Source: Nitzschia sp. DOCU1
Lineage: Eukaryota > Bacillariophyta > Bacillariophyceae > Bacillariales > Bacillariaceae
Reading direction: 5' to 3'
Assembly: GCA_951394045.1 (NCBI GenBank)
Contig: OX595986.1
Span: 682,001-746,000 of the forward strand
Length of the DNA: 64,000 bases
Below, one piece after another: positions 10,798-21,166 of this stretch. Under the pieces are notes generated by a model, which was given only the letters and a program-made list of their open reading frames with translations, ran no database searches and was not told the DNA's origin. The translations under genes and the position numbers were made by a program. How positions within the stretch are numbered: the stretch's first letter is position 1; every line of letters begins with the position of its first letter.

Positions 10798-12169
10798 TAG
10801 AATTGTCGAGGGGGTGGCATGTTATGTCACCTCCAAGAACACGTGCTTGATAAACATCGTCAAGGCCCAGAACTCAATCATTTCCTTCGCCCGTGTGCCA
10901 CCCGCCCAAGCAGACAGGTCTTCTTTTCCGGCTTTCTGTGCACGACTGTTGAGAGTGAAATGAAAGATCCCGTACATCAAATATCTCTGGACTCTCATTG
11001 TCACTTCATTCTCCAGTAGAATCCCGAGCCCACGAACTGTCAAATGAAAGACTACAGGAGAACATGTTTGACTTTTCATGGCTGGGACAACTTTCTCGAC
11101 AATCGCTCCGGTATTCGATGGGCAGTGCTCGACACTTCGACCCTATTCCACCAGGACGACGAATCCCGCTTTGTGCGTACGATTGGATATCGTCTCATTC
11201 CTTCCAGAATAGGCTGTAACCTACCTAGCTGCAATCAAATTTGGCTCGGCAAATAGTTACATAATCTCAAAAGCCCGATGGGACAAAGGCGGAGCGACCA
11301 TCGGGCCTTGTAGTGCGTGTAGATAATTGACGACACGGGTTCGTCTATATGAGAAGTCTACCCATGTACTGATTGAGCGGCCCCGCCTTCCATTGCAGTC
11401 ATGTCCAAGCTTGCTGTGGGCAGAGGATGCAGCCCCCCACACACTGTGTTCCGTAACGATGCAGCCATCATTTCCGATAGCTCAATACACTTTGTGTTTG
11501 GCGTCACAATCGGTGCAGCTGGTAAGATTCCCTTGGTGTAGACTCCCAAGGTACTTTCCGACTCCATTCAATTGGTCTTCTTCTTGTTCGACGGCGTGAT
11601 CGCGGCGTCATGATCATATTGCATGCTCGAAGTGGTCGCAGAATGAAGGAATCAAAGAATGCTCTTGCCCCCAATCTTGCCTCCAAGGTCGAGCTATTTT
11701 CAATCTTGGTTGGGACCTCTTGATAAGCTCATAATCCATTAGATAGCTCGAGAATTTTTTGATTTAGAGATTTAGGCCATAAATATGAGAGGTCTATTTT
11801 AAATATGTCATCTTGTTGAATCCTACGTCTGTTGGTAGGGATTTTGCGGTGTTCTTCTTTTATTTAAAAACAAAAAGTCATCATGCCATCGAGAGGACAA
11901 GGCGGGCATATGGGTGACAACGAGATTTAACCGAGGTTTCGCGATGAGGTTGATCTTGGGTATCAAAACAGGTCTGGCCCCGTAGCCCTTCGTAGCAAAT
12001 CTACATGGAGAGAGGAGCAAGACATGCCCCCTTCCTTGGCGGCGCAATGATAAATGCGCTCACAAAATTTGGCCTCACAAATTAAATCAAGCAACAACAC
12101 GCTACCACGTTCTCCAACAAACAAGCCACCATTAACCCTTCAAACCCACCAGCCCGAGAAAACGACAAC
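10798..12169. other. Long intergenic region with open frame continuing from FSH1-like gene
   Basis: The frame of the preceding exon carries on after TGA-TAG (10795-10800) as 10819-11019, one TAG, then 11044-11256. These segments read like protein (LNHFLRPC, FHGWDNFLDNRSGIRWAVL) but match no family I recognise. Two candidate introns that would bypass the stops are only about 42-44 bases, shorter than the other introns here. From 11260 on nothing is seen apart from overlapping short ORFs. Confidence 0.35.
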
Positions 12170-12757
12170 ATGATGGAAATTATGAATATGTCTCACCCAC
12201 TTAGATTCGGCTTTGATGACACAATGGAATCTGAGACATTCGATCTACCATCGGCTCACCAACCACAAGGCACTTTTGATGCAATCGATGTGCAAGCAGC
12301 TGATGTTTTGTGCGGGAGAGATAAGCTGTCCCACGCGCATGTTGGCAACAAACGCTTCCGTCACATCGTGATGATGTATCGCCAAGAATACCAGAATGCC
12401 CCATCACGCGAGAGCAAAACGACCATCACAATGAAGATCGTCAGTATGATCAGGGAATGCGGCGGCCGCTTCCTGAAACAGGACGAAGTGACCGGGGATT
12501 GGGTAGACGTTGGCGACCACTACGCACGCGAAAAGGTTAGCCATGCATTGCGTAGCGCCAAAGACCCCAACCGACCCAAGATCAAGAAGCGACGAGAAGT
12601 CAAGAAGTACGTCCCAACCGCTGAAGAAGACGCATTATTTGAATCTACTCTGGCGGATCAGCAAAGAATTTTCCAAGCCTTGGTCGAGAAGGAAGCCAAA
12701 GGCGAAACATCAGAAATCAATTTTGATGATACAGAGAGTCTGCTCTCTGGTATTTAG
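12170..12757 (+). CDS. DUF6824 domain protein
   Basis: Intronless, 195 residues, first ATG at 12170. The DUF6824 core spans about residues 43-130: DVLCGRDKLSHAHVGNKRFR, then a conserved MYRQEYQNAPSRESK helix, RECGGRFLKQD, WVDVGDHYAREKVSHALR. This domain is expanded in diatoms and other stramenopiles; its lysine- and arginine-rich surface and frequent low-complexity partners suggest a nuclear role, but its function is not established to my knowledge. A basic stretch KIKKRREVKK follows the domain and could be a nuclear localisation signal. The C-terminus is acidic and helical. A second DUF6824 gene lies 416 bases away on the opposite strand, in tail-to-tail orientation. Confidence 0.85.
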   Translation: MMEIMNMSHPLRFGFDDTMESETFDLPSAHQPQGTFDAIDVQAADVLCGRDKLSHAHVGNKRFRHIVMMYRQEYQNAPSRESKTTITMKIVSMIRECGGRFLKQDEVTGDWVDVGDHYAREKVSHALRSAKDPNRPKIKKRREVKKYVPTAEEDALFESTLADQQRIFQALVEKEAKGETSEINFDDTESLLSGI

Positions 12758-13172
12758 GGAATCCGGCCGCTGGAGGGGATATACTTTTAACGCTCGCTAA
12801 GAAAAATAGACGAAAACTCTAGAAACACTTCTGGAGATAGGCACGTCTCAGTAGTGCGGTAGCGAGAGACTAGGGTCGGCACGGATGGGAAGGCGCCTTC
12901 TTCTTAGGATGGAACATTTGCGAGGCCGGGCCAATGCGACACGCCGAGCTATCACAGCAGCGTACTATAGGAAGCGATGGCCTAGCAGGGTGATCTATTT
13001 AAAATGAAATACTCTCCTGAAAGATGTGATGTGTTGTCTTTGTTGTGTTGCAGCTTGCTCGCTCTATGTGTTCGTGGCATACCAAGAACTCTGAACCGAT
13101 GGTATGAGGGAGCCAATTGCACACATTATGTTTCCGTCTCGTCTCGCGTAGCTTCGCACTTTCGGATATATC
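12758..13172. other. Intergenic stretch between convergent DUF6824 genes
   Basis: It holds the 3' ends of both DUF6824 transcripts. No other feature seen. Confidence 0.4.
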
Positions 13173-13892
13173 CTAGCCATTCGCACTGGTTCGACCGGTC
13201 TCAAAGTTCTCGATCATACTTTTCAATAGCGATTGTTGATTGTGAATCAATTGCGAAACCGTCTTATCAATCGCCGGCGACTGTGGATTCTTTCGCAAAC
13301 TCGATTTGCGGGGCGGTTTGGGTTTACTTCGTCGATTTTCACTGGGTCGACTCCGCAGCGAGTGGCTCACTTTTTCGCGGGCATATTCATCACCAACATC
13401 CCACCACAGTTCCGTCTTGGAATCGTACAACAGAAACTTGCTGCAAGGTAAAGAGATGAGACAAGCGATCCTCCAAAACAAAAAAAGCAATCTTTCAGAC
13501 AAAACGTACCTTCCCCCGTCTCTTAGCGTCTGTACTAGCTCAAAGGTAATCCGTGTTTTGTCGTCTCTTCGCCGCGCCCGTTGGTAGGCTTGCTTCTTTT
13601 CCATGACTAGCTCTCGAAATCGTCGATTGCCAGGATGAGACGAAGTCATTTTGCCCCTCCCGCAAATGATATCGTGATGAGCCGGTGACGGAATTCCTGG
13701 AGTGGATCTTGTGGCAGCAGCGGCGAAGACTTTCCTGTCTCTTTCATCGTCTTCACTTTCATCGACATCACTGTCGTCCTCGTCGTCGTCGTCCTCGTCG
13801 TTTTCCTCTTCTTCTTCTGCTTCGGCGTTGTGATAATCCCCATCCACCTGTTCGTCAACTCTACCCCCTCGTTTCGAGGACTGTCTCCTCAT
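13173..13892 (-). CDS. DUF6824 domain protein with in-frame intron
   Basis: Exons 13892-13510 and 13440-13173 encode 216 residues. The unspliced frame stays open through the 69-base intron, but the donor (GTACGT), the acceptor (TTGCAG) and comparison with the neighbour show it is an intron: splicing turns a hydrophobic insert into RDGGSKFLLYDSKTELWWDV, matching the homologous RECGGRFLKQD block. The N-terminus has a long acidic run of glutamate and aspartate (about residues 24-50). The DUF6824 domain starts at HDIICGRGKMTSSHPGNRRF near residue 73 and ends in YAREKVSHSLR. A proline- and lysine-rich stretch PKPPRKSSLRKNP follows. The acidic tract plus basic tail fit a chromatin or transcription-associated protein, which is inference. 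Confidence 0.85.
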   Translation of the reverse strand: MRRQSSKRGGRVDEQVDGDYHNAEAEEEEENDEDDDDEDDSDVDESEDDERDRKVFAAAATRSTPGIPSPAHHDIICGRGKMTSSHPGNRRFRELVMEKKQAYQRARRRDDKTRITFELVQTLRDGGRYVLSERLLFLFWRIACLISLPCSKFLLYDSKTELWWDVGDEYAREKVSHSLRSRPSENRRSKPKPPRKSSLRKNPQSPAIDKTVSQLIHNQQSLLKSMIENFETGRTSANG

Positions 13893-14526
13893 AATGGATG
13901 GTCGAAGTCACCACTTTAAACACTGATTGTACAACGAAAAATCCCGTTCGATGTGTAATCCTCTGACTTCCTACTCTAGTAGTAGAGAATTGGATGGACA
14001 ATGATGGATAAGATATCCTTTGTATCGGCAGTTGCGATCCGATTGTGGCAATGGGTGGGGGGAGGACTATCTTTTCAAACAGTGTCACAAGATGATGTGA
14101 TTGGTTTGAAAGAAGTGATGATTGGATGATAATTGCGTTCGGATGTCTTGTCCAACGTCTTGATGTACCTGGTATCCCGCCAAGAACATTGTGACATCAA
14201 GCACGAAAAGGGGTGCGAGATCTTTTGACACCATCGTCCGGCGCGCGTCCATCAACGTGTGGTGGGAGGGACTTTGGGGAGATTATTAAAAAGGGGGTGG
14301 TATTTCGAGGCGATTGTTTCGACTCAGCAGACCAAATCTTTTCGAAAAAGGTCTGCATTCTTCCGCCCGGGGATTCGATTCCTTCGACAATGACGAGAGA
14401 CTTCGATCGATCGCTTCTCATTCCTGGCTTGCCGAAAGCTTTCCCACGCCCGAGGGCAATGGGAAGGAGCCTCCACTCCGTGCACTGCTAATATCGGACG
14501 ATTCGTATGATACTCCACAATTCAAC
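13893..14526. other. Divergent promoter region
   Basis: It separates the DUF6824 gene (minus) from the lipase gene (plus). The lipase frame is open upstream of its first ATG to at least 14314, so part of this stretch could be an unrecognised 5' exon. Nothing else seen. Confidence 0.35.
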
Positions 14527-17500
14527 ATGCAACAAAGTCGACCAGCCAAAATATCTACGAACCCTTTTGATGATGACGACGACGACGAAATCTTTCATGA
14601 TGCCCAGCAAGAAGTCGTCGCAACGCAACGACAGGCGCCTCTGGATTTCGACAATCCTTTTGACGGCGTGGAAAATCCTGCCTTGCGATTTGATCATTCC
14701 CGCAAATTGTCGACAGAGTTTGTGTCGCCCCTGGAAAGTGCCATGCTCCAACTCGGAATCTGCCAAACAGAATCATCTCCTACCAGAGACACGGGATATT
14801 CAACCTTTGCTAGTTATCATCAACCTTCCCGCAATTCAGCGTTGAATCAGCCCGATTTACCGGACGAAAATGATGATATTACGGAAGGATCGGCGTTGTT
14901 GCGATCGTCCATTGCGTCATCATCCAACCAACAACACTTCACTTCAGGACTGTCCCCTGGCCGATCGCCTGGACGGCATCGAATACCGAGTGAAATTAGT
15001 ACGGGGGGTCCCACGTCAACCACGACTACGCACCGTAGGGCACGACGGAAATCTTCCTTGTCCAAGCCCCATTCGGTTCTGACCCAACTGGCCAGTGGCG
15101 AAAACGAATTCACCATGGACTACAAGTACATTTTGCTAGAAGATCTGGGAACAGCATCTTCGTGGTTGATATTATTGTTGCCATATGTGGCATTTTTCCT
15201 AGCACTGCTTTTGGAATCTGCCAAAGCTCTCAAGACGACAACGCGGGGGCCACTTGAGGGTGGGGCTAGCTGTGACGGGGTCATGGATGGCTTACTGTTA
15301 CAACCAGCCCCTACGTCGCCCTGTCACACATCCTTTCAAGGGAAGTGGACGGATTACATTCATTATGGCGTATCGCTGGGAAATAACAACACAGCAGCAC
15401 TCCCACACTCGGGGACCGCTTTTGAATCGGGGGTACTGCCTAGTATTCCTGTCCTCTCAACGTTTCTCTACGGCGATGTCGAGTTTCATGGACTGCCCAC
15501 TGAGACGGTGGCGATGGTCTCGCATGGAATGGTGGAAACATCCGTGGTCGTACTGCAAGAATCCTTGGACGATGAGTGGTCTCTTCTGTATGCATCTGCT
15601 CCGAAGATGCTCACAATGGCCTGTCAAAGCAATTCTGATGATACCGACTATGAGTCAACGTTGTGGGAATGCAAGTCTCCTCGAATCCTTAATGTCGCCT
15701 TTTCCATGCCCGATTCGGCAGCCTATGCTGGTGGGAATCTACGGTTTGATATATTCTATTCTCTCAAACATTCTGATAACACCATGGTGGCGTCAGGGGG
15801 TGACGGGTCGGTGAACTCACTACAAGTCGAGTTTGAATTGTCTTCTGTCTTCACTACAACAAGGAAGGATGCACTAGCGCTGGCCTCCACAAAGGTTACC
15901 GACCCCATATTTCATCTGGGGACATTGGTGGCATCATCCGAATATACTTTGGAGTACATGAGTGATCTGGCCATGCGCGTGGACACGGGGGTTCGGCTAG
16001 GTACCTTTCTCATCAGCTTTTGGTTTTTCATCTACTGGTGCTACAGCATGGACATCCATGGACTGTGCCGTTGTTGCCGCAAGCACAAGAAAGAAGGTAA
16101 AGTTCAACGTGGAATGGAGTGGTCTTTCTTGTGTTTGGTTCATAACATGCGTTTTCGTGCGATCAGCGGATATTCACTGGTGGGAATCCCCTTGGATCCT
16201 ATTTCCGGAGCGGTGGTACATAATTGTGTTGCTCATTTCCTTATTGTTGCTACAAGAACCATTTCTTGCTGTGATGACCTTTTACCCCGTTCTCGGGGCA
16301 AGTACTCGTCTTCATGTTGCGGCTGACGCAACTATTGGTATCGGAGTGCAAGGAGTGCTGTTCGTTTATCTGTGCCTGTTTCGTGGGCTACCCTTTCATA
16401 CGGCGGCCATGACGAAACGAAGGACGGAACAACAGCGCCAAATGTTGCAGCTAAGACGAGCAGCGAAATATGTGGCAAAGGCGAACTTACCTACGTCCCC
16501 TACGGAAGAAGGGATATCGGAATACGTCAAGGACTATTTTGAACGCTTCGGGGATGTCGACGGAAGCGCGTCGACATCATTTCTTCGGCTTCAGAATGAT
16601 CCGTGCTCGGATGGCTGGGCGGACTTTCTACTATTGAAACTGTTGCTTCTACTGGTCGGAATCGCTTCCGTCGTCGGTACCTCGTATTGCCGCTTTCCCC
16701 CAGACGATGAAGATGTTTCTGTTCTGTCCGATTCAATGATCCACCGATACAAGTTAATCTACATTATCTGCGTGATCGTGCAAATGGCGACACTTATTGT
16801 TTGGATGTTTCTCATCATCGGTGCAGCCTTGGATGCAGGGCGCAAGCTTCGACGACAACCATTTCTTGGTACAAGGCCTGTTCAGTTGGCGTATCGGATC
16901 CTATTCGCCCATGTGTCCCTGGGTTTTATTGTTTTATCGGTATCTTTTGCCATGAACCTGTCACAACTACGGAGAAAATGGTCGATCAGTAATCATATCC
17001 ACCCTGATCTAATGATTTCTGGAGTAGAGGACAACTCGAGCATTGAGCTTACAATTCAAGTTCTGTCTAGCATCGCGAGACAGTTTCCTTACAGCGGGAC
17101 GGCCGCCAGTGTTGGCTCGGGCAAGGTTCTGTTTGCAACCGTGTCGATCCTCATCACTGCCTTCATTTTCCTGCCCGCTCATATTTTGGACGAGGACAAT
17201 GACGACCAGTATGTCGAAACTTGGGGGGTTGCCAGAACACACCTCAACGACAAACTTCACGACCAACGCCGTCTCCGGCGAGACAAGAGGCTGGTAGTCA
17301 ATCTGGCGCGTGATTCCAAAACATGGCGAGTCTTTCCGCTCCCGATCAAACAATCGTCTGTAGTGACGACCATGCTTCATGATGACGTTTTCCAGTTGTA
17401 CAAGGATATGTACACGGACGGCAACACAAAGGGAAGAGGCGTTGTGTCTGTCGGACCATACACTCCAGTTTTTTGCTTGGAACTTGCTTGTTGGCTTAAC

Positions 17501-18808
17501 GAGGCGTCGTGGCAGGCCTACTATGCACCATCCGGCATAACACCGAATGACCCGGGTATCGCTGGTATGAACTTGGAAGGACTCGGCCTTCGCTTGGAAG
17601 GTGCCATTTACGACGAGTCCACGGATACTCAAGCTTATGTGGCCACGAACGTCTACGATCAAGTGGACGGTGAGGAAGATACAATCATCGTCGTGGCCTT
17701 TCGAGGGTCAGCTAGTTCAACGAATCTTCAGACTGACTTGAAATCCAGACAGGTTCCACTCCTCGATCAGCTTGCTGGCATTGGATCGGCCCCGTTTTGC
17801 ATCTTTTCGGACCGAGTGGAGGTGTACGATGACAATGGCTGGATTTGGGATACGCCAGTTCCACAGATTAAGGAATCAGTTCAATGCGTGACATCGTGGA
17901 CGAGCGTAAAGCCGAGTTGTGTTCCTTCGATCTATAACCGTGAAGAACAGCCTTCGAAATTGTCGGCGGTCTCGAAAGGTGCTCGAAAGATTCTGCAGGC
18001 AACCCCAGTGGCAAGAGATTCCTTTCCGTTGGTCCATGAAGGATTTCAAGAAGTGTACACACATATTCGAAAGAAGCTTCTGGAACTTTTATTTCCAGTG
18101 ATGCAGCGTCAACTGGAGGCATCACTGGGTGGGGGAGCGGCCGGGACAAAGCGGGAACCATTAGCCCTTCCGAAGATTTATTGCACCGGCCATAGTCTCG
18201 GTGGATCATTGGCGCAGCTCCTTGCATTGGATCTCGCGAATAATTGTGAGCTCGTGATTCCGACCCAGCTCAACAGTGATTTGGAACATTTTTACGATGC
18301 TGACGCCGGAGGCAAGAGTTCGAAGTGGCCAAACGCTGCCGCCGATCAACTACGACTCCAACCCCCGATTGCTGTTTATACGTTCGGGCAGCCTCGCGTT
18401 GGTAACAAGGCATTTTCACGTCTATACAAGCAACGAGTACCGCACACGTTCAGAGTAGTGAATGAAGGTGATGCCGTGACGTCAATGCCAAATTATCTTT
18501 GTTGTGGTGGCATCTACAAGCATTCTGGTCTCGAGGTGCTGCTAGACGAAGGGCAGACGGGGAATATCCTTGTCGGACCTACCGTAGTGGAAACTCTCTT
18601 TCGCTTCCACCAAGTTCGAACTAGTGTGGTTGCACATACGATGCAGCGATACCGCGATTGTTTGGAATGCGCTTTTTCTGCTGATGAATTGCTCGAGTAT
18701 TATCGCGGTCACAATTTGGTAGTAAAAGGTGCGAGCGGCAAGAATGAAGCAGTCGTCACACCGGTGGATATTCCAGAATGGATGACACAGAATAGGGTGC
18801 GAAAATAA
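14527..18808 (+). CDS. Large membrane class-3 lipase with Wntless/TMEM181-like region
   Basis: Exons 14527-16096 and 16167-18808 (70-base intron, phase 1) give 1403 residues from the first ATG. The cytosolic N-terminus is acidic with two NPF motifs (TNPFDDDD, DNPFDG), the type bound by EH-domain endocytic proteins. A membrane segment near residue 210 (SSWLILLLPYVAFFLALLLE) is followed by a ~250-residue region, then several segments from about 489 to 800; the block WILFPERWYIIVLLISLLLL with QEPF after it resembles the start of the Wntless/TMEM181 seven-helix region. The last 500 residues are a lipase_3 domain like diacylglycerol lipases: GHSLGG near 1198 (serine nucleophile), FGQPRVGN, NEGDAVTSMP (likely Asp) and VVAHTMQRY (likely His). 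A lipid-hydrolysing enzyme of plasma or endosomal membrane is inferred. Confidence 0.85.
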
Positions 18809-18879
18809 GTAGAGAGTACCAAGCTACTCTCTAGCTAGAGTTGGTATTTGATGATGTAGAGAATTCAATATGCAACTAG

Positions 18880-20490
18880 CTACCAGTCATAGTCTGCCCC
18901 ACCAGGCGTTCGAGTTTGCCCAAAACCCAGATCTTCGCTGATGTCATCTTCGGGAGTCCATTCAGAATCCAATCCCAAGTCCCTCAGCCGACGTTCTTGG
19001 TAGTACTCTTTCAGGTCCAGGGCCTCCTTCTCCCGCTGCAAGTATTCCAGTGTCCGAGTAATTGCTCTCGTTTCGGATGCCCGCAAACGCGTGCAAACTT
19101 CCGGCCCGCCTTCTGGACACTGTTTCAGATCCTCCAAGGCCTTTTCGCATACTTCTGAAATTTGCTGAACAACTGCTAATTCGTTGCGCTCACTCACCGG
19201 CAACGCCATGAACCCCCAAACTTCTTTGCGAAAGATACTTTCGAGCAAGAACGCATCCGTACCACCCAACTGGCACAACCGCGCAAACTGAATCATGGCA
19301 GGATCGGGTTCACCATCCCGACCTGGAGCACTAACCAAGTCAAAAGACTGCAGTGGATCCATGGGTGCTTGATCATAAGTTTCAAATTCGAGAACGTCCA
19401 ACTTGTCGTCATAGAATCGATCCTCCGAGTCGAGTTCAAGTGTAATCTCGGAAACGGCCGTCTTCCATGCTTGAGGTGGGCAAAAGCCATGCTCCAATAG
19501 ATAGTCAGCCGCCGACTTTGGACCATAGCTACAAAATACTTCTTCTCCTTTCTTATAATTTTTGTTGGCCACAAGCTGGGATCCACGGACTGTTCCAAAC
19601 GTACCCATGCTTCCGTCGGATATCTCCTTGCCGTCGTCGTCATGGTTCGCAAAGTCCATGAGAGGGATCAAGCGAAGGCTTCCGTTGACAAAGACCGTCC
19701 GAGATTGTGTCAATGCCAAGGCCCAGGTAAAACCCCGTACACTAAAACAGGGAACTTCTTTCCCGTTCCACTTGACGGTTTCAGGGAATTTGCTTCGATC
19801 CTTGGACAAGATATTTTCTTCCAACCAGGTCGCATCCTCTTCCAAATCATCCAAGATACGATATATCTTTGTATTGCTAGAAGACTGCAAAACTTCTTGA
19901 TCTTCTTCCGACCACAAAAGCGGGTGATCCATTTCGGTAGCGGATGGTAATGCCTGCACCCAAGCGTCCATAAACTCCTGAATCGGCGCAGGTCGCCTGG
20001 GCAAATCGACGCCTCCGCCAGTTCCACTAGTTCGTGCCACTTCATTCAAGAGTTGCAAGGCAATCAATCCGGCATCGCCCGTCCATCCATCATAATCATC
20101 AGCCAGAATACCCTTGAATACTACGTTGCGAGCTGTATCGGCCGTCAATTCCCACCGTTCGTCGTGAGGAATACTCAGCATAACCTCGCCCTTTTTGATG
20201 TTGGAGGTCGCAATCAGGCCGAGCCGTGATTCCGATGACACACCCACGGATACTTTGCACGTCTTGGCCACATCCTGACGACACGCCTCCAAACTTGATT
20301 CCACCTTGGATGCTTGAGATTCCAACGACTCTGTCGAACTATCCGATTTCGCACTGTGCAACACCCACGACGCAGAAGAAGCCACCGACGATCGGCTATG
20401 GTGATGCGGCGCCACGCCAAACGACGAAACCAGAGCTGGCAGCAGCAACAGACTAGAAAGACGCGATATTGTTGGTACCATCAACTTCAT
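18880..20490 (-). CDS. Plastid SET-domain (Rubisco LSMT-like) methyltransferase
   Basis: Intronless, 536 residues, first ATG at 20490. The N-terminus is a signal peptide ending VSSFGVAP, a bipartite plastid pre-sequence with phenylalanine at the cleavage site, followed by a serine-rich transit stretch. The SET domain runs from about residue 85 to 345: SRLGLIATSNIKKGEVMLSI, RGFTWALALTQSRTVF, PLMDFANHDDDG (the conserved NH of the AdoMet site) and KKGEEVFCSYGPKSAADYLL with the catalytic-type tyrosine. The arrangement, with a long insert between the SET halves and a helical C-terminal substrate domain, matches plant Rubisco large-subunit and aldolase lysine methyltransferases. The target protein is unknown. 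The C-terminus is acidic and ends in YDW. Confidence 0.87.
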   Translation of the reverse strand: MKLMVPTISRLSSLLLLPALVSSFGVAPHHHSRSSVASSASWVLHSAKSDSSTESLESQASKVESSLEACRQDVAKTCKVSVGVSSESRLGLIATSNIKKGEVMLSIPHDERWELTADTARNVVFKGILADDYDGWTGDAGLIALQLLNEVARTSGTGGGVDLPRRPAPIQEFMDAWVQALPSATEMDHPLLWSEEDQEVLQSSSNTKIYRILDDLEEDATWLEENILSKDRSKFPETVKWNGKEVPCFSVRGFTWALALTQSRTVFVNGSLRLIPLMDFANHDDDGKEISDGSMGTFGTVRGSQLVANKNYKKGEEVFCSYGPKSAADYLLEHGFCPPQAWKTAVSEITLELDSEDRFYDDKLDVLEFETYDQAPMDPLQSFDLVSAPGRDGEPDPAMIQFARLCQLGGTDAFLLESIFRKEVWGFMALPVSERNELAVVQQISEVCEKALEDLKQCPEGGPEVCTRLRASETRAITRTLEYLQREKEALDLKEYYQERRLRDLGLDSEWTPEDDISEDLGFGQTRTPGGADYDW

Positions 20491-21166
20491 TTTCTCGAGT
20501 TCATGAATGATCCATAGTCATTAAATGTATACTCGGTTTGGCAAAAACACGAAGATCTTTCAACTCAACACCTCATGGTGGCTAACTCTCGCGAGAAACC
20601 TTTTCACGAAACGTCATCGACCGTCTCTGGCGGACGCCTTACAGACTGAGTCCGATCACTTGAGTCAAACCATCACCACACTTCCACGTGGAAACAATAG
20701 AATTTCCCGCCAAAACCAATGAATCTTCTCACGAAAATCTCACGCAAAGAACAGCGACCCCCCCTCGACATGCACAATGATGGTCGAACGACACTTCTTC
20801 ACACACCTCTTTCGCTTGTGTTTCCTTACTTACTCGCTCATTTGATAGGATCGGCTCGCAGGTTCGGCCACAAACAACATGTTGCTACATAGGCACGGAT
20901 TCCTCGTTACTACGTGGGATTTATTTGGACCATCCGTTGAACGCGTTGGAGGGTCAAGATGGATGCAGATGAAAATTTCAACGATTCCTTCCGAGCTGAG
21001 CTCCCACCGTTGAGCGATCGTATCTTCGCTAGAAGGAATGTCCACGATTTTCAGCGGGAACCATCAACACTTGCAAGTTTCCTATCCAACCTCTCATAAA
21101 TTGTGGCTGCCTCCTCCAACAACAATACGACGGTAGCATTATTTCTTCACAACAACATCAATCATC
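20491..21166. other. Divergent promoter region
   Basis: It lies between the plastid SET gene (minus) and the cysteine-repeat gene (plus). Only short overlapping ORFs occur. Nothing else seen. Confidence 0.4.
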
